Assembly: GCA_030602265.1 (NCBI GenBank)
Contig: JAUWAB010000031.1
Location: 1 to 44,602 of the forward strand
DNA from: Prolixibacteraceae bacterium
Lineage (GTDB): Bacteria; Bacteroidota; Bacteroidia; Bacteroidales; Prolixibacteraceae
Reading direction: 5' to 3'
Length of the DNA: 44,602 nucleotides
Each line of letters opens with the position of its first letter. Positions within the stretch are counted from its first letter, which is position 1. The notes beneath the pieces are model-generated. The model did no database searches and was not told where the DNA came from. It saw only the letters and a list, made by a program, of their open reading frames with translations. The translations under genes were made by a program, and so were the position numbers. Positions 26,842 through 36,857 of the stretch are shown one piece after another.

Positions 26842-27300
26842 ATGGCACTGAACAATTACCAGTATCCGCCGGCCAGCTTCCATTTCAGGGTAGTTTTTAC
26901 AGGTCTCGGTGACTCCGGCATCGACAGCAGGTTCCAGTCTGTTTCAGGTCTGAGCATCGAGATGGAAACCGAATCACGAAAGGAAGGAGGAGAGAACCGT
27001 TACGAGCACGCACTGCCCGTCCGGTCGAAGTTTGCTCCGCTGGTTCTTAAACGCGGACTGGTTAAAGACTCTGCCCTGCTCAACGAATGGTGCAACAATG
27101 CCTTCCAGTCGCTCGATATCAGGCCGGTCGACCTGACCATTTCACTCCTTAATCCGGAGCATGAACCCCTGATGACCTGGAATGTTAAGCATGCCTGGCC
27201 AAAAAAATGGAGCCTGAGCGACCTGAATGCCGAGCAAAATACACTGGCTATTGAGACCTTCGAACTTCAGTATCACTACTTTACCATTTCAAAAGGATAA
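26842..27300 (+). CDS. eCIS inner tube protein 2 (gp19 family, Pvc5-like)
   Basis: 152-aa paralogue of tube protein 1 with FHFRVVFTG, FQSVSGLSIEMETES, and a LVLKRGLVKDSALLNEW hairpin. It is more divergent and ends with an ELQYHYFTISKG strand typical of the Pvc5/Afp5 subgroup, which forms the first ring between the tube and the spike. The role in tube initiation is inferred from this likeness and from its position ahead of the LysM adaptor. Confidence 0.88.
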   Translation: MALNNYQYPPASFHFRVVFTGLGDSGIDSRFQSVSGLSIEMETESRKEGGENRYEHALPVRSKFAPLVLKRGLVKDSALLNEWCNNAFQSLDIRPVDLTISLLNPEHEPLMTWNVKHAWPKKWSLSDLNAEQNTLAIETFELQYHYFTISKG

Positions 27301-27304
27301 AATC

Positions 27305-27484
27305 ATGCCCATTGAAATCAGAGAACTGAATATCAGGGTCAGCGTGGCCGGCAACCAGCCCGAGCAGGAGAGCCCACCGGCTGGCGGTCAATCTCCGGGC
27401 GGGTCAATACCCGACAAGGAAGAACTGATCGCCGAGTGCGTGGAACAGGTCATGGAATTACTGAAACTCAAAACTGAAAGGTGA
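27305..27484 (+). CDS. DUF5908 family small eCIS protein
   Basis: 59-aa protein starting with MPIEIRELNIRVSV, the signature of DUF5908 proteins of Bacteroidota injection systems. A Gly/Pro-rich linker follows, then a C-terminal helix (KEELIAECVEQVMELLKLKTER). The start at 27305 removes an overlap with the tube gene that a longer open frame would create. The stop overlaps the next start by one base (TGATG). Its function is unknown; position suggests a baseplate or assembly role. Confidence 0.75.
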   Translation: MPIEIRELNIRVSVAGNQPEQESPPAGGQSPGGSIPDKEELIAECVEQVMELLKLKTER

Positions 27485-28155
27485 TGCCCGAAAATGTATC
27501 CAAACTGAAAATAATCTCCTATTCCGATCCCGACCGGAAAAGCAATGCGGAAACCATGGAAGTGCAGGTAAATCCGGAGAGCTATTCCCAGAAGATCACC
27601 GTGAAATTTTCTGACAAGCAGGCACCCGGAACAACCGGAAAGCTTCCCAAGTTCAGTAAAATGGAGCCCCAGAAGCTCGATTTCGAGTTGCTGTTCGATG
27701 CCACCGGAGTAATTAATGGAAAGAAAAACCCGCTCAACGGAGTAGAAGAGGAGATTCAGAAATTCAAAAAACTGACCCTGGAGTATAAAGGCGACAAACA
27801 CCGGCCCAGGTTCCTCAGTATTTACTGGGGAACCCTGCGGTTCGACGGTTGTCTGGAAAGCCTCGATATCACCTATAAGCTCTTCAGGCACGACGGATTA
27901 CCGCTCAGGGCGGTCGCCAAAGCCGGTTTTATCGGCTCTATCGACGACGAAAAGCGCGTAAAAAAGGATAACCCGAATTCCCCCGACCTGACGCATGTCA
28001 GGACAGTCATGGAGGGCGACACGCTGCCATTGATGACATTCCGGATTTACGGTGATTCGAAATACTATACCGAAGTTGCCCGGGTTAACGGACTTTCCGA
28101 TTTCCGAAACCTGAAAACAGGTGACCGCATCTATTTCCCACCCATCGAAAAATAG
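27484..28155 (+). CDS. LysM-domain tube-baseplate adaptor, Pvc7-like
   Basis: 223-aa protein with the CIS tube-protein N-terminal domain (MEVQVNPESYSQKITVKF pattern and a SIYWGTLRFDGCLESLDITY strand) and a C-terminal LysM around residues 175-222 (MEGDTLPLMTFRIYGD ... LKTGDRIYFPP). In related particles it forms the ring joining the tube to the VgrG-like spike. The ATG at 27484 fits the stop/start overlap; a GTG three bases earlier is less likely. It is 2 bases from the VgrG-like gene. Confidence 0.88.
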   Translation: MPENVSKLKIISYSDPDRKSNAETMEVQVNPESYSQKITVKFSDKQAPGTTGKLPKFSKMEPQKLDFELLFDATGVINGKKNPLNGVEEEIQKFKKLTLEYKGDKHRPRFLSIYWGTLRFDGCLESLDITYKLFRHDGLPLRAVAKAGFIGSIDDEKRVKKDNPNSPDLTHVRTVMEGDTLPLMTFRIYGDSKYYTEVARVNGLSDFRNLKTGDRIYFPPIEK

Positions 28156-28157
28156 CT

Positions 28158-29897
28158 ATGACGTTTCCAAGGCAGGTACCCACATCCAGACCCGCAACAG
28201 TGGTTTCCACGGTTATTTTAATCAATAACAGGGAAATCGCCCGTACCTGGCAGGTCGATTCACTGACTGTCCGGAGGGAAGTCAACCGGATATCATGGGC
28301 AAAGGTGGTTTTACTTGACGGAAATGCCTCTTCGGAGAAATTCACCGCCAGTAACAGCCCTCTTTTTATCCCGGGCAATGAGATTGAAATCAAGAGCGGA
28401 TACCAGCAGGACTATATCACCCTGTTCAAGGGAATAATTACCCAGCATGGCATTAAATCGAGAGGTGCCAATTCAACCCTCGTGATTGAATGCCGCGACA
28501 AGGCGGTGCGAATGACCATTGGAAGAAAGAGCCGGACCTTTGCCGACATGACCGACAGCCAGATCATGGAAGAAATTTCAGGAGGATACAGCGGAATAAG
28601 CGCTTCGGTGCAGGCTACCAGTGTCTCACACCGGCAGATGGTTCAATTCAACAGTACCGACTGGGATTTTCTGGTGACCCGGGCCGAAGCCAACGGGAAA
28701 CTCTGCTATACGCAGGATAGCCGTCTGGAAGTTAAAGCTCCGGCATTAGGGACCACGGTTCTCAAGCTGTTGTATGGCGCCACCATTCTGGAACTGGATG
28801 CGGAAATTGATGCCCGGCACCAGACCGGGGAGGTGGTTGCCCGGTCGTGGAACAGCAATGACCAGGCGATTTCGGAATCCTCCGGACGTGAACCCACCTT
28901 AAGGCCCCCGGGTAACCTGAGAACAAATGATTTATCGCGGACAGCCTCCCCCGGATCTGTCGACCTGAAACACGGGGGAAATCTTCCGGAGGGGGAACTG
29001 AATGCGTGGAGCAGCTCCCAGACCCAGAAACAGTGGCTGGCCCAGGTACGCGGAAGGGTAAAATGCCGTGGCACCAGTCAGGTTAAACCGGGCGACACCA
29101 TAGAGATCGGCGGAATGAGCGACCGTTTCAACGGGAAGGTATTTGTGGCAGCCGTACAGCATTTCCTGGCGGCCGGCGACTGGCAGACCGACATACAGTT
29201 TGGCATGGAGCCGGAGTGGTTTGCCGACCGGCACAAGGTCGCCCCCTCCCCTGCCGCGGCCTTGCTTCCTTCGGTCAACGGACTGCAGGTTGGCGTGGTC
29301 ACCGATATCGGGGATCCTCAGGGAGAGGAACGTATCCGCATTAACCTGCCGATGGTCACGCCTTCCGGTGAAGGGATATGGGCACGCCAGGCCAGGCCTG
29401 ATGCAGGCCCCGACCGGGGCATGCTTTTCCGTCCTGAAATAGGTGATGAAGTCATCGTCGGATTCTTAGATGAAGACCCCCGTTACCCGGTTATCATCGG
29501 TTCTGTTCACAGCAGTGCCAACCAGGCACCCCTGCCAGCAGCAGGCGACAACCCTGAAAAGGGTGTGGTTACCCGTACCGGACTGAAACTGATCTTCGAT
29601 GACCCCGGAAAATCGGTCACTATTGAGACTCCCGCAGGCCGGAAGTTTACCCTGAACGACGAAACCGGAAAGATTACTTTAACCGACGGCAACCATTCTG
29701 TTGAAATCACGGATGAGGGCATCAGCCTGAACAGCACCGGGAGTATAAGTATTTCTGCGGCCACAGAGCTGAAACTGGAGGCAGCCACCCTTTCCGTGGC
29801 GGCCAACTCTTCGGTCAGCCTGGGGGGTTCGGCAGGTGTCGAGATCGAGTCGGGCGGAGTATTAACCCTGAAGGGTTCATTGGTAAAAATCAATTAA
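28158..29897 (+). CDS. VgrG-like spike protein, Pvc8-like
   Basis: Trimeric spike at the tip of the tube. The first 350 residues follow the gp27-like ring domains, including FKGIITQHGIKSRGANSTLVIECRDKAV in the middle. An OB-fold (gp5-like) stretch around 375-450 contains VVTDIGDPQGEERIRINLP and GDEVIVGFLDEDPRYPVIIGSVHS. The end is a repetitive beta-prism segment (ISLNSTGSISISAATELKLEAATLSV). Length of 579 aa is typical. A PAAR gene follows after 8 bases. Confidence 0.92.
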   Translation: MTFPRQVPTSRPATVVSTVILINNREIARTWQVDSLTVRREVNRISWAKVVLLDGNASSEKFTASNSPLFIPGNEIEIKSGYQQDYITLFKGIITQHGIKSRGANSTLVIECRDKAVRMTIGRKSRTFADMTDSQIMEEISGGYSGISASVQATSVSHRQMVQFNSTDWDFLVTRAEANGKLCYTQDSRLEVKAPALGTTVLKLLYGATILELDAEIDARHQTGEVVARSWNSNDQAISESSGREPTLRPPGNLRTNDLSRTASPGSVDLKHGGNLPEGELNAWSSSQTQKQWLAQVRGRVKCRGTSQVKPGDTIEIGGMSDRFNGKVFVAAVQHFLAAGDWQTDIQFGMEPEWFADRHKVAPSPAAALLPSVNGLQVGVVTDIGDPQGEERIRINLPMVTPSGEGIWARQARPDAGPDRGMLFRPEIGDEVIVGFLDEDPRYPVIIGSVHSSANQAPLPAAGDNPEKGVVTRTGLKLIFDDPGKSVTIETPAGRKFTLNDETGKITLTDGNHSVEITDEGISLNSTGSISISAATELKLEAATLSVAANSSVSLGGSAGVEIESGGVLTLKGSLVKIN

Positions 29898-29905
29898 CAG
29901 TAAAT

Positions 29906-30196
29906 ATGCCACCAGCAGCCAGAATCACCGATATGCATGTTTGTCCGGCCAGCGACGGACCCAAGCCCCACGTTGGGGGCCCGGTCATGCCGCCGGGCGA
30001 ACCGACCGTCCTCATCGGAGGGTTGCCGGCCGCCGTAGTGGGTAACCCCTGTGTGTGTACCGGTCCGCCCGATACCATCATTGCAGGATCGGGAACAGTC
30101 CTGATTGGAGGCAAACCCGCTGCCCGGCTGGGAGATTCCACCGCACACGGCGGCTCCATCGTAATGGGTTGCCCCACGGTAATGATCGGCGGCTGA
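29906..30196 (+). CDS. PAAR-domain spike tip protein, Pvc10-like
   Basis: 96-aa protein with the PAAR repeat pattern (PPAARITDMHVCP, TVLIGGLPAAVVG, TVLIGGKPAARLGDSTAHGGSI, CPTVMIGG). It sharpens the VgrG-like spike, usually with a bound metal held by His and Cys; candidates here are His12, Cys14, His75 and Cys87. No effector domain is attached. It lies 8 bases after the spike gene. Confidence 0.93.
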   Translation: MPPAARITDMHVCPASDGPKPHVGGPVMPPGEPTVLIGGLPAAVVGNPCVCTGPPDTIIAGSGTVLIGGKPAARLGDSTAHGGSIVMGCPTVMIGG

Positions 30197-30285
30197 TTAG
30201 ATTGGGAATAGATTTAAGAATCGGAAGTAGTGTCTGCCGGATTTACAAAGTCCCGGAGGCTATACTTCCTGAAAATGAAAAAGAT

Positions 30286-30708
30286 ATGAGCGAACACAAT
30301 CCGGTATTAGGAAGAGGTTGGAGTTTTCCTCCTGAATTTGACCCGGTGAGCCGGTCTGTAAAAATGCTCACCGATGAAAAAGATATTGAAAGCAGTCTGG
30401 AGATACTCCTCTCCACCCGGCTGGGAGAGCGCATCATGCAGCCCGATTACGGATGCAATCTGGATGAAATGGTCTTCGAAGCCATGAACCTCACCATGGA
30501 AACCTGGCTGAAAGACCTGATCGAGAATGCCATTCTCTATTTCGAGCCGAGAATAGACCTGGAAAACATCGAGATGGACAAGAGCAGTGTCAACGAAGGC
30601 GTTCTGAAGATTATCCTCTATTATACCGTAAGGACCACCAACTCAAGGTACAACTATGTTTTCCCGTTCTACCTGACTGAAGGAACCCAATTACCGATCA
30701 ACCGATAG
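30286..30708 (+). CDS. gp25-like baseplate wedge protein, Pvc9-like
   Basis: 140-aa lysozyme-like gp25/IraD fold subunit of the baseplate, which anchors and nucleates the sheath. It begins MSEHNPVLGRGWSFPPEFDP and contains the conserved EILLSTRLGERIMQPDYGCNL segment. The ATG at 30286 matches the family start; the open frame extends to 30055 but overlaps the PAAR gene. The leftover 89-base gap after PAAR holds no recognised element. Two bases separate it from the baseplate J-like gene. Confidence 0.9.
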   Translation: MSEHNPVLGRGWSFPPEFDPVSRSVKMLTDEKDIESSLEILLSTRLGERIMQPDYGCNLDEMVFEAMNLTMETWLKDLIENAILYFEPRIDLENIEMDKSSVNEGVLKIILYYTVRTTNSRYNYVFPFYLTEGTQLPINR

Positions 30709-30710
30709 TT

Positions 30711-33700
30711 ATGGCTACAAACTGCAATAAGAAACATCCGCTGGTTCACCACGGAACTTCACAGGACGAGCGGTTTATCGCTGCCCTGGAACCGGGATCT
30801 GCCAGGGTATTCGATTTCAGTCTGCGCGACTGGATGAAATTTGCCTGGCATTATGCCGCCCGGCTAAACTATTTCCCGGCAAACGAAACCGGTTCTCCGT
30901 CAGGAAACTGGCAGCAATTCATGAAGGCGGAAAATGAGATCACGGAATTCCTGAAAGACGCAGAACTCGCCGGTGAGGAATCATGGATCAGCGAGGAGGA
31001 AAAGGCCAAGATCCTGAAACGCCCGTCAAAATCAGATTACGAACCCCACCTGGCCCTGTTCCTCTCCTTTCTGAAGCTGATGAAATTTCCGCAGGAACAG
31101 CTGAACCAGTTTGGCAAAAGACATCTCGACTTTTACTATACCGAAGTGTTGAAACTCAGCCGGAAGCCCTTTGTTCCGGACCGGGTACACCTGATTTTCG
31201 AAATGGCCCGGAATGCAGTACCGGAGATTTTAGGGAAGGATGCCTCTTTTGAAGCCGGCAAAGACCTGAAGGGCAAAATGCGATACTACCGGTCATTGGA
31301 AGAAACCGCTCTCAACCAGGCTGTCGTTTCCTCGGTAAGAAGTATTTTCCATACAACAGGAGTAGCGGTAAAATATGCTTCGGTGAGCCATTCCGAAGAT
31401 GGCCTGGGGGCTCCTCTTCCGGAACCCACCCGCGGATGGCCGGCCTTTGGCAATTCAAACTGGCCCGGGGTCACCACTGGTTTCGCCTTAGCCTCGCCGG
31501 TCCTGGTTTTAAAGGAAGGAACCCGGACGATCACCCTAACACTTAAACTGAAATGCCTGAATCCTGATCTCTTTCCGGAAGACAGCGTGATCAGTGCCGG
31601 GCTGAAGGTTTTTCTGACTTCAGATAAAAATTGGGTAAACGCCGGGAATCCCGCCGTAACCTTTTCTGCCGGCGAAGAGGAGCATTCACTCCGGATGGTC
31701 ATCAGTCTGGCGCCCGGAATTCCACCGGTTTCTCCCTACAACAAAAAGGTCCACGGGGAAAATTTTTCAACAGAATCACCGGTAATCAGGTTCCTTGTGG
31801 ATGCCGGAGTACCCGAAGGATACCAGGTTTACAGCGCACTGGCAGAGTCGGATTTGCTGTCAGCCACCCTGAACGTGGAGGCAGAAGGCATGAAAGACCT
31901 GACCCTTGAGAACGACCAGGGCAGGATAGATCCTGCAAAGCCATTCTATCCGTTCGGAGTTCAACCGGGGATAAATTCAAGCTTCTACGCAGGAAATGCC
32001 GAAGTTTTCGGCAAGAAATGGAAAAACCTGAAACTGAACTTCACCTGGAAAAACCTGCCCGACTTTTCAAACCACTATGCCTGCTATACCAAAGATCTGG
32101 TAAATAATAACGGAAATACATACAACATTACCCAGAAACCCACCACCAGCCAGCTGGTGATCAATAGCCAAAGTGACTTTAAGGTAACGGTGCAGTATCT
32201 GAAGAACAATCTTTGGTACCCGGCAGAAGGGAGTGAAGAAAAGGAACTGTTTACCAATCCGGTTACACTGGACCGGGATCAGGCTGAACCATTGCCACCT
32301 CCGAAAAATGCATCAGAGGAACTCCATGGCCCTGCTGTCAGCGACCTGTCGAAACAGATAGTGAGGCAATACCTTCACCAGCCGGTTACCCTTCGAAAGG
32401 CGATAGCCTCCTTTGACGTGCTGAAATTCAATCCGGGATTTCCGAAGTATGAATGGTTTACAGGTCGTTTAGGACCGGCAACCCGCGGTAATTTCATCAG
32501 GCTTAACCTGGATACCAGTTTCCTGCATGAACATTACGCAAAAATTTACAGCATGGCTGTATTAGCGAAGGCAACGAACTCCTCCATCTGGCTACCAAGG
32601 GAGCCATACCGCCCTGAAGCCACATCGGTCACCCTCTCCTATGAGGCCGAGGAGACCTGTGATTTCACTGCTGCCGGAAGAACTCCCGAAGAGATCCTGG
32701 GCAACTATAAAGAAAGGGCTGTTCAGATATTCCATGAGGAACCTTTTGGCCAGTCGGAGCAACATCTATTTCTCAAGGAGCAGTGCGATTTTTTAGGACC
32801 CGAAAGCAAGGCTATCATAAAACTCGCACCAGCATTTGAGCCCGAAGGGGAATGGATGATCGGACTGTCGGGCGCCCGGCCCGACTCGGTTATCAGCCTG
32901 TTGATACAGGTGGCCGAAGGCAGCGAAGACCCGATGGCCCCGACCTTCGGAATGCACGAACAGGTATTGTGGAGCATCCTGGTCAACAACGAATGGAAAC
33001 CCCTTAACAAGGATTACCTGCTTAGCGACGCGACGGCAAACCTCCTGCGTCCCGGCATCCTGAAACTGCAGCTGCCACCTGTGATCCCCGAAGCCCATAC
33101 AAGGTCGGGCGACAACCTTACCTGGCTTAGGGCAACCCTGCCGGAAAGTGTCAGGCATACTTCCGTCTGCAAGATTATCGGGGTCCACGCCCAGGCAGCC
33201 ATAGCAGCCTTCAATGACCTGGAAAATGAACATTCCCATCTGGAAACAGCCCTTCCGGCCGGATCCATTTCAAAAATGACCGACAAACCCGGAAGCATCA
33301 AAAAGGTAGAACAGCCCTATGCCACTTTTGGCGGGGCACCGGCAGAAACCGACCAGGCCTTTTACCAGAGAATCAGTGAACGGCTCCGGCACAAGCAACG
33401 GTCTGTCACCATCTGGGACTATGAAAGAATGGTCCTTCAGCAATTTCCGGAGGTTTATAAGGTAAAATGCCTGAGCCATACCCGGTTGCACAACAGGCAG
33501 GGGACGGAAGATTACAGCGAGCTTTCTCCGGGCGATGTGACCCTGATCATCGTACCCGACATCCGGAACCGGAACAGCTTCGACCCCCTGCATCCCAGGG
33601 CCAGTCAGAACCTGCTCCGGGATATCAACAACCACATCGGGAGCCAGAACAATTTCCATGTAGACTGTAAGGCGGTGAACCCTGGCTATGAGACCATTCA

Positions 33701-34043
33701 CCTCAGTTTCAGGGTGAAATTTCACGAAGGGCATGATCCCAATCTTTACCGGAATATCCTGAACGAAGACCTGATACGGCACCTGTCGCCCTGGGCATAC
33801 GGACAAATCTCCTCCATGCGGTTCGGCGGCACGGTCTACAAGAACTCCCTGCTCCTGTTTATTGAACAGCGGCCATATGTAGACTTCATATCCCAGGTTA
33901 AGATGTACCACCGGAAAGGGGAAAATGACAAGAATGTGGATGACTGTGCGTCCATCAGCGCAACAGATGCCCGCACAATCCTGGTTTCCGACAGGGAACA
34001 CGGAATCACGTTAATCGATAAAGAACAGGTATGCCATGAATGA
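30711..34043 (+). CDS. Baseplate J-like protein, Pvc11-like
   Basis: 1110-aa large baseplate wedge component. The C-terminal third has the baseplate J-like pattern: ETDQAFYQRISERLRHKQRSVTIWDYERMV, SPGDVTLIIVPDIRNRNSFDPLHP, and a FRVKFHEGHDPN stretch followed by SPWAYG. The N-terminal 750 residues are less conserved and probably form the outer baseplate. It overlaps the next gene by 8 bases. Confidence 0.88.
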   Translation: MATNCNKKHPLVHHGTSQDERFIAALEPGSARVFDFSLRDWMKFAWHYAARLNYFPANETGSPSGNWQQFMKAENEITEFLKDAELAGEESWISEEEKAKILKRPSKSDYEPHLALFLSFLKLMKFPQEQLNQFGKRHLDFYYTEVLKLSRKPFVPDRVHLIFEMARNAVPEILGKDASFEAGKDLKGKMRYYRSLEETALNQAVVSSVRSIFHTTGVAVKYASVSHSEDGLGAPLPEPTRGWPAFGNSNWPGVTTGFALASPVLVLKEGTRTITLTLKLKCLNPDLFPEDSVISAGLKVFLTSDKNWVNAGNPAVTFSAGEEEHSLRMVISLAPGIPPVSPYNKKVHGENFSTESPVIRFLVDAGVPEGYQVYSALAESDLLSATLNVEAEGMKDLTLENDQGRIDPAKPFYPFGVQPGINSSFYAGNAEVFGKKWKNLKLNFTWKNLPDFSNHYACYTKDLVNNNGNTYNITQKPTTSQLVINSQSDFKVTVQYLKNNLWYPAEGSEEKELFTNPVTLDRDQAEPLPPPKNASEELHGPAVSDLSKQIVRQYLHQPVTLRKAIASFDVLKFNPGFPKYEWFTGRLGPATRGNFIRLNLDTSFLHEHYAKIYSMAVLAKATNSSIWLPREPYRPEATSVTLSYEAEETCDFTAAGRTPEEILGNYKERAVQIFHEEPFGQSEQHLFLKEQCDFLGPESKAIIKLAPAFEPEGEWMIGLSGARPDSVISLLIQVAEGSEDPMAPTFGMHEQVLWSILVNNEWKPLNKDYLLSDATANLLRPGILKLQLPPVIPEAHTRSGDNLTWLRATLPESVRHTSVCKIIGVHAQAAIAAFNDLENEHSHLETALPAGSISKMTDKPGSIKKVEQPYATFGGAPAETDQAFYQRISERLRHKQRSVTIWDYERMVLQQFPEVYKVKCLSHTRLHNRQGTEDYSELSPGDVTLIIVPDIRNRNSFDPLHPRASQNLLRDINNHIGSQNNFHVDCKAVNPGYETIHLSFRVKFHEGHDPNLYRNILNEDLIRHLSPWAYGQISSMRFGGTVYKNSLLLFIEQRPYVDFISQVKMYHRKGENDKNVDDCASISATDARTILVSDREHGITLIDKEQVCHE

Positions 34044-36825
34044 AAAACCCATACCCAAGGAGGTAAGTCCCGAACTGGGCAAACCGTTTGAATTTCTCCG
34101 GTCTGAAGGCCTGAAATACATCGAGGGGCTGGCGGGGAAACTGTGGACCGACTATAACATCCATGATCCCGGTGTTACCCTGCTCGAACTGCTTTGCTAT
34201 ACCATTACAGACCTGGAATACAGGATATCCATGCCTGTGAAGGACATACTTGCCCATAAGGACAACAATCACTGGCATATGCACCGACAATTCCTGTCGG
34301 CCATCAGGATATTGCCCTCCAATCCTGTGACGGCAGCCGATTACCGGCAGCTGATGGTTCGGATCAGGGGAGTCAGGAATGCCTGGATCATGCCTTCGGT
34401 CAGAAATGTGGTGGCCAGATATGCACAGACTACGACAGCCGGCAAACCGGAACTGCGGTACAAAAAGGAGAATGAAACCATCGATCCGGAAACGGAACAC
34501 GAATTTGGCCTCAGGGGATTGAATAACATTCTGATTGATTTTGACCCGGAGGAACTGCTGACCCCGGAGGACCGCAAAAAGGAAAAGGGTGAGCAGGAGC
34601 TTATTGAAGAAGGTCGTAAGCAGGCGATTTACGAAAAAGTAAGAGAAGTTTATCACCGTTACAGAAATCTCTGTGAAGACCTCGACCGGGTCATGGAAGT
34701 GCCTCAGCAGGGAATTGTCCTCTGCGGGGATATCGAAATTGAACCGATGGCCGATCCCGAACTGGTATGGGCGCGCATTGTCATGAACATCGACCGGTAT
34801 CTTTCGGCTCCGGTAAGGTTTTACAGTCTTCAGGAAATGCAGGAATCGGGGTATACCACCGACCAGATCTTCGAAGGACCGGTTTTCAGTTTCAATGATG
34901 GCTATGCCTACCGCACCGGCGGGGAGCCTTTCTCCAAAAAGGGATTTATCAGGCCGGACGAGCTTAAGGAAAGTGATCTGCGTAAAGAAGTCAGGCTAAG
35001 CGACCTGATCCGGGTCATCATGGAGACGGAAGGCGTAAAAATGGTAAAGTCGGTTGAGTTTGGCACCTGCGGCTGCGATCAGGGCCCTGATGAGGTTAGA
35101 AATGCCGTTAGCCCCGACCGCTGGAATGTCTGTATTGCCCATGGGCACAAACCGGTCTTCTGCTCTGAAAATTCTGTACTAAACTTCTGGAAAGACTTGA
35201 TTCCGATCGAGTTAAAAACCAAAGAGGCCGAAACAAGACTGGTTGAGCTTCGCCAGGCAGAAACCAAAATGCGAGAGGTTCAGCACACCGAAGACATACC
35301 GATGCCGGAAGGAAAATTCAGGGATCCGGCAACCTATCATACCATGCAGAACCATCTGCCGGAGACGTATGGTACCGGCCTGGCAGGTTTAGCGGAATCT
35401 GCCACCCCGCAAAGAAAAGCCCAGGCCCGGCAGCTGAAGGCCTATCTGCTCTTCTTCGACCAGGCTTTGGCCAATTATTTTGCACAGTTAGCCAATGTGG
35501 GCAAACTCTTTTCAGCAGATATCAGCCTGGCCCGGACCTATTTCCCCAATGCAGTAAAAAGCCTGTCCGGCGTAGCTGAAATCTTCACAAACCATGACAG
35601 CTGGGAGCAGGAAATCGACCAGATTCTGACGGGTACCGGTCTCGATAACTATACCGAAAGGAAAAACCGGTTCCTCGATCACCTGCTGGCCAGGTTCTCG
35701 GAGCAGTTCAGTGAATATGTATTCCTGATGCACCGGCTCTATGAAGGCAATGCGGCGAGGAGCATCATCCGGCACAAGGTGAATTTCCTCGAAGAATACG
35801 ACAGGCTCAGCACCCTCAGGGGCAGTGGACTGGATTATTACAATCCCCTGACCATTCAGCCGGAAAACGTGCCCGGGGTGGAAATGCGGGTGTCGAGGCT
35901 GTTAGGGTTTAACCATTACCGGAGACAGCCCCTTTCGGGGATGCCTTACAAGGTTACCGAAACCCAGAAGGTCATCGTCGAAATCAATGGAGTACCCACT
36001 GAGGTTCAGGCATATGGCTGGCAAATCCTCAAAGAGAATCAGGTCATCCTGGAAAGTCTCAACCGGTCATTCACCCGGCGGGCAGATGCCTATGAGGAAC
36101 TTGGTCTGGCCAGCCTGCTGGCTGCAGAGGAACAAAACTATGCTACCACACCGGCAGCAACACCAGGGAAGGTCACGCTGATTTTGCTCAACTCAAAAAA
36201 ACATCAAACAGGCACATTTTCCGGTGCATTTGGTGAATACGACACAGATGATGCCACCGGGATCAGTGCTGCCATTTCCACACTCACCACCTATTTCCGG
36301 ACCGGCTTCAGGCTCGAGGGCATGTATGTGATAGAGCATATGCTACTCCGGCCGACGTTTGATACCCCCATTGATCAACACGATCTCTTCTTTCCGGTCT
36401 GCATTGAACCCGACGGCCGGTTCTGTCCGCCCCTGGATCCATACTCCTTCAGGGTGACCGTGGTATTGCCGGGATACAGCATGCGGCTCCGCAACAAACA
36501 TTTCCGGCGGTTTACCGAACGGATGATCCGGATGGAAATGCCGGCGCATGTGTTGCCCCGGATCTGCTTCGTCAATGAAGAGCATATGGGAAGTTTTGAG
36601 AAGGCTTGGCAGGAATGGCTGGCTGCAAGGCACGCCAACGCCGGCAGTCAACAGCAGACGGATGACTTAACACTGAACAAACTCCGGTCGGAGCTGGAAA
36701 ATCTCTTCACTATCTATGAAGAGGGCCAGCTTGCCGACTGTGATGATGATACTCCGGAGAAGAATCCCGTGATACTGGGTTCCTCCTCCCTGGGTTCCCT
36801 TGAAGGCAGCTCAAAACCAGATTAA
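34036..36825 (+). CDS. Baseplate wedge protein, Pvc12-like
   Basis: 929-aa eCIS baseplate protein, probably pairing with the baseplate J-like subunit. The N-terminus holds the recognisable LWTDYNIHDPGVTLLELLCYTITDLEYR segment (about residues 36-64), which is diagnostic of Pvc12-type proteins. A highly charged segment occurs around residue 180, and the rest is long and mixed in structure. It overlaps its upstream neighbour by 8 bases. Confidence 0.85.
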   Translation: MNEKPIPKEVSPELGKPFEFLRSEGLKYIEGLAGKLWTDYNIHDPGVTLLELLCYTITDLEYRISMPVKDILAHKDNNHWHMHRQFLSAIRILPSNPVTAADYRQLMVRIRGVRNAWIMPSVRNVVARYAQTTTAGKPELRYKKENETIDPETEHEFGLRGLNNILIDFDPEELLTPEDRKKEKGEQELIEEGRKQAIYEKVREVYHRYRNLCEDLDRVMEVPQQGIVLCGDIEIEPMADPELVWARIVMNIDRYLSAPVRFYSLQEMQESGYTTDQIFEGPVFSFNDGYAYRTGGEPFSKKGFIRPDELKESDLRKEVRLSDLIRVIMETEGVKMVKSVEFGTCGCDQGPDEVRNAVSPDRWNVCIAHGHKPVFCSENSVLNFWKDLIPIELKTKEAETRLVELRQAETKMREVQHTEDIPMPEGKFRDPATYHTMQNHLPETYGTGLAGLAESATPQRKAQARQLKAYLLFFDQALANYFAQLANVGKLFSADISLARTYFPNAVKSLSGVAEIFTNHDSWEQEIDQILTGTGLDNYTERKNRFLDHLLARFSEQFSEYVFLMHRLYEGNAARSIIRHKVNFLEEYDRLSTLRGSGLDYYNPLTIQPENVPGVEMRVSRLLGFNHYRRQPLSGMPYKVTETQKVIVEINGVPTEVQAYGWQILKENQVILESLNRSFTRRADAYEELGLASLLAAEEQNYATTPAATPGKVTLILLNSKKHQTGTFSGAFGEYDTDDATGISAAISTLTTYFRTGFRLEGMYVIEHMLLRPTFDTPIDQHDLFFPVCIEPDGRFCPPLDPYSFRVTVVLPGYSMRLRNKHFRRFTERMIRMEMPAHVLPRICFVNEEHMGSFEKAWQEWLAARHANAGSQQQTDDLTLNKLRSELENLFTIYEEGQLADCDDDTPEKNPVILGSSSLGSLEGSSKPD

Positions 36826-36857
36826 CAGTTCGAAATACAAATCAAAAAACAGGCAAT

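Noticed and set aside
30055-30285. Upstream extension of the gp25-like open frame into PAAR
   Set aside because: The extension has Arg/His-rich out-of-frame composition, and the family start MSEHNPVLGRG begins at 30286.
33270-34001. 243-residue antisense open frame opposite the baseplate J-like gene
   Set aside because: No family resemblance and complete overlap with a well-supported gene.
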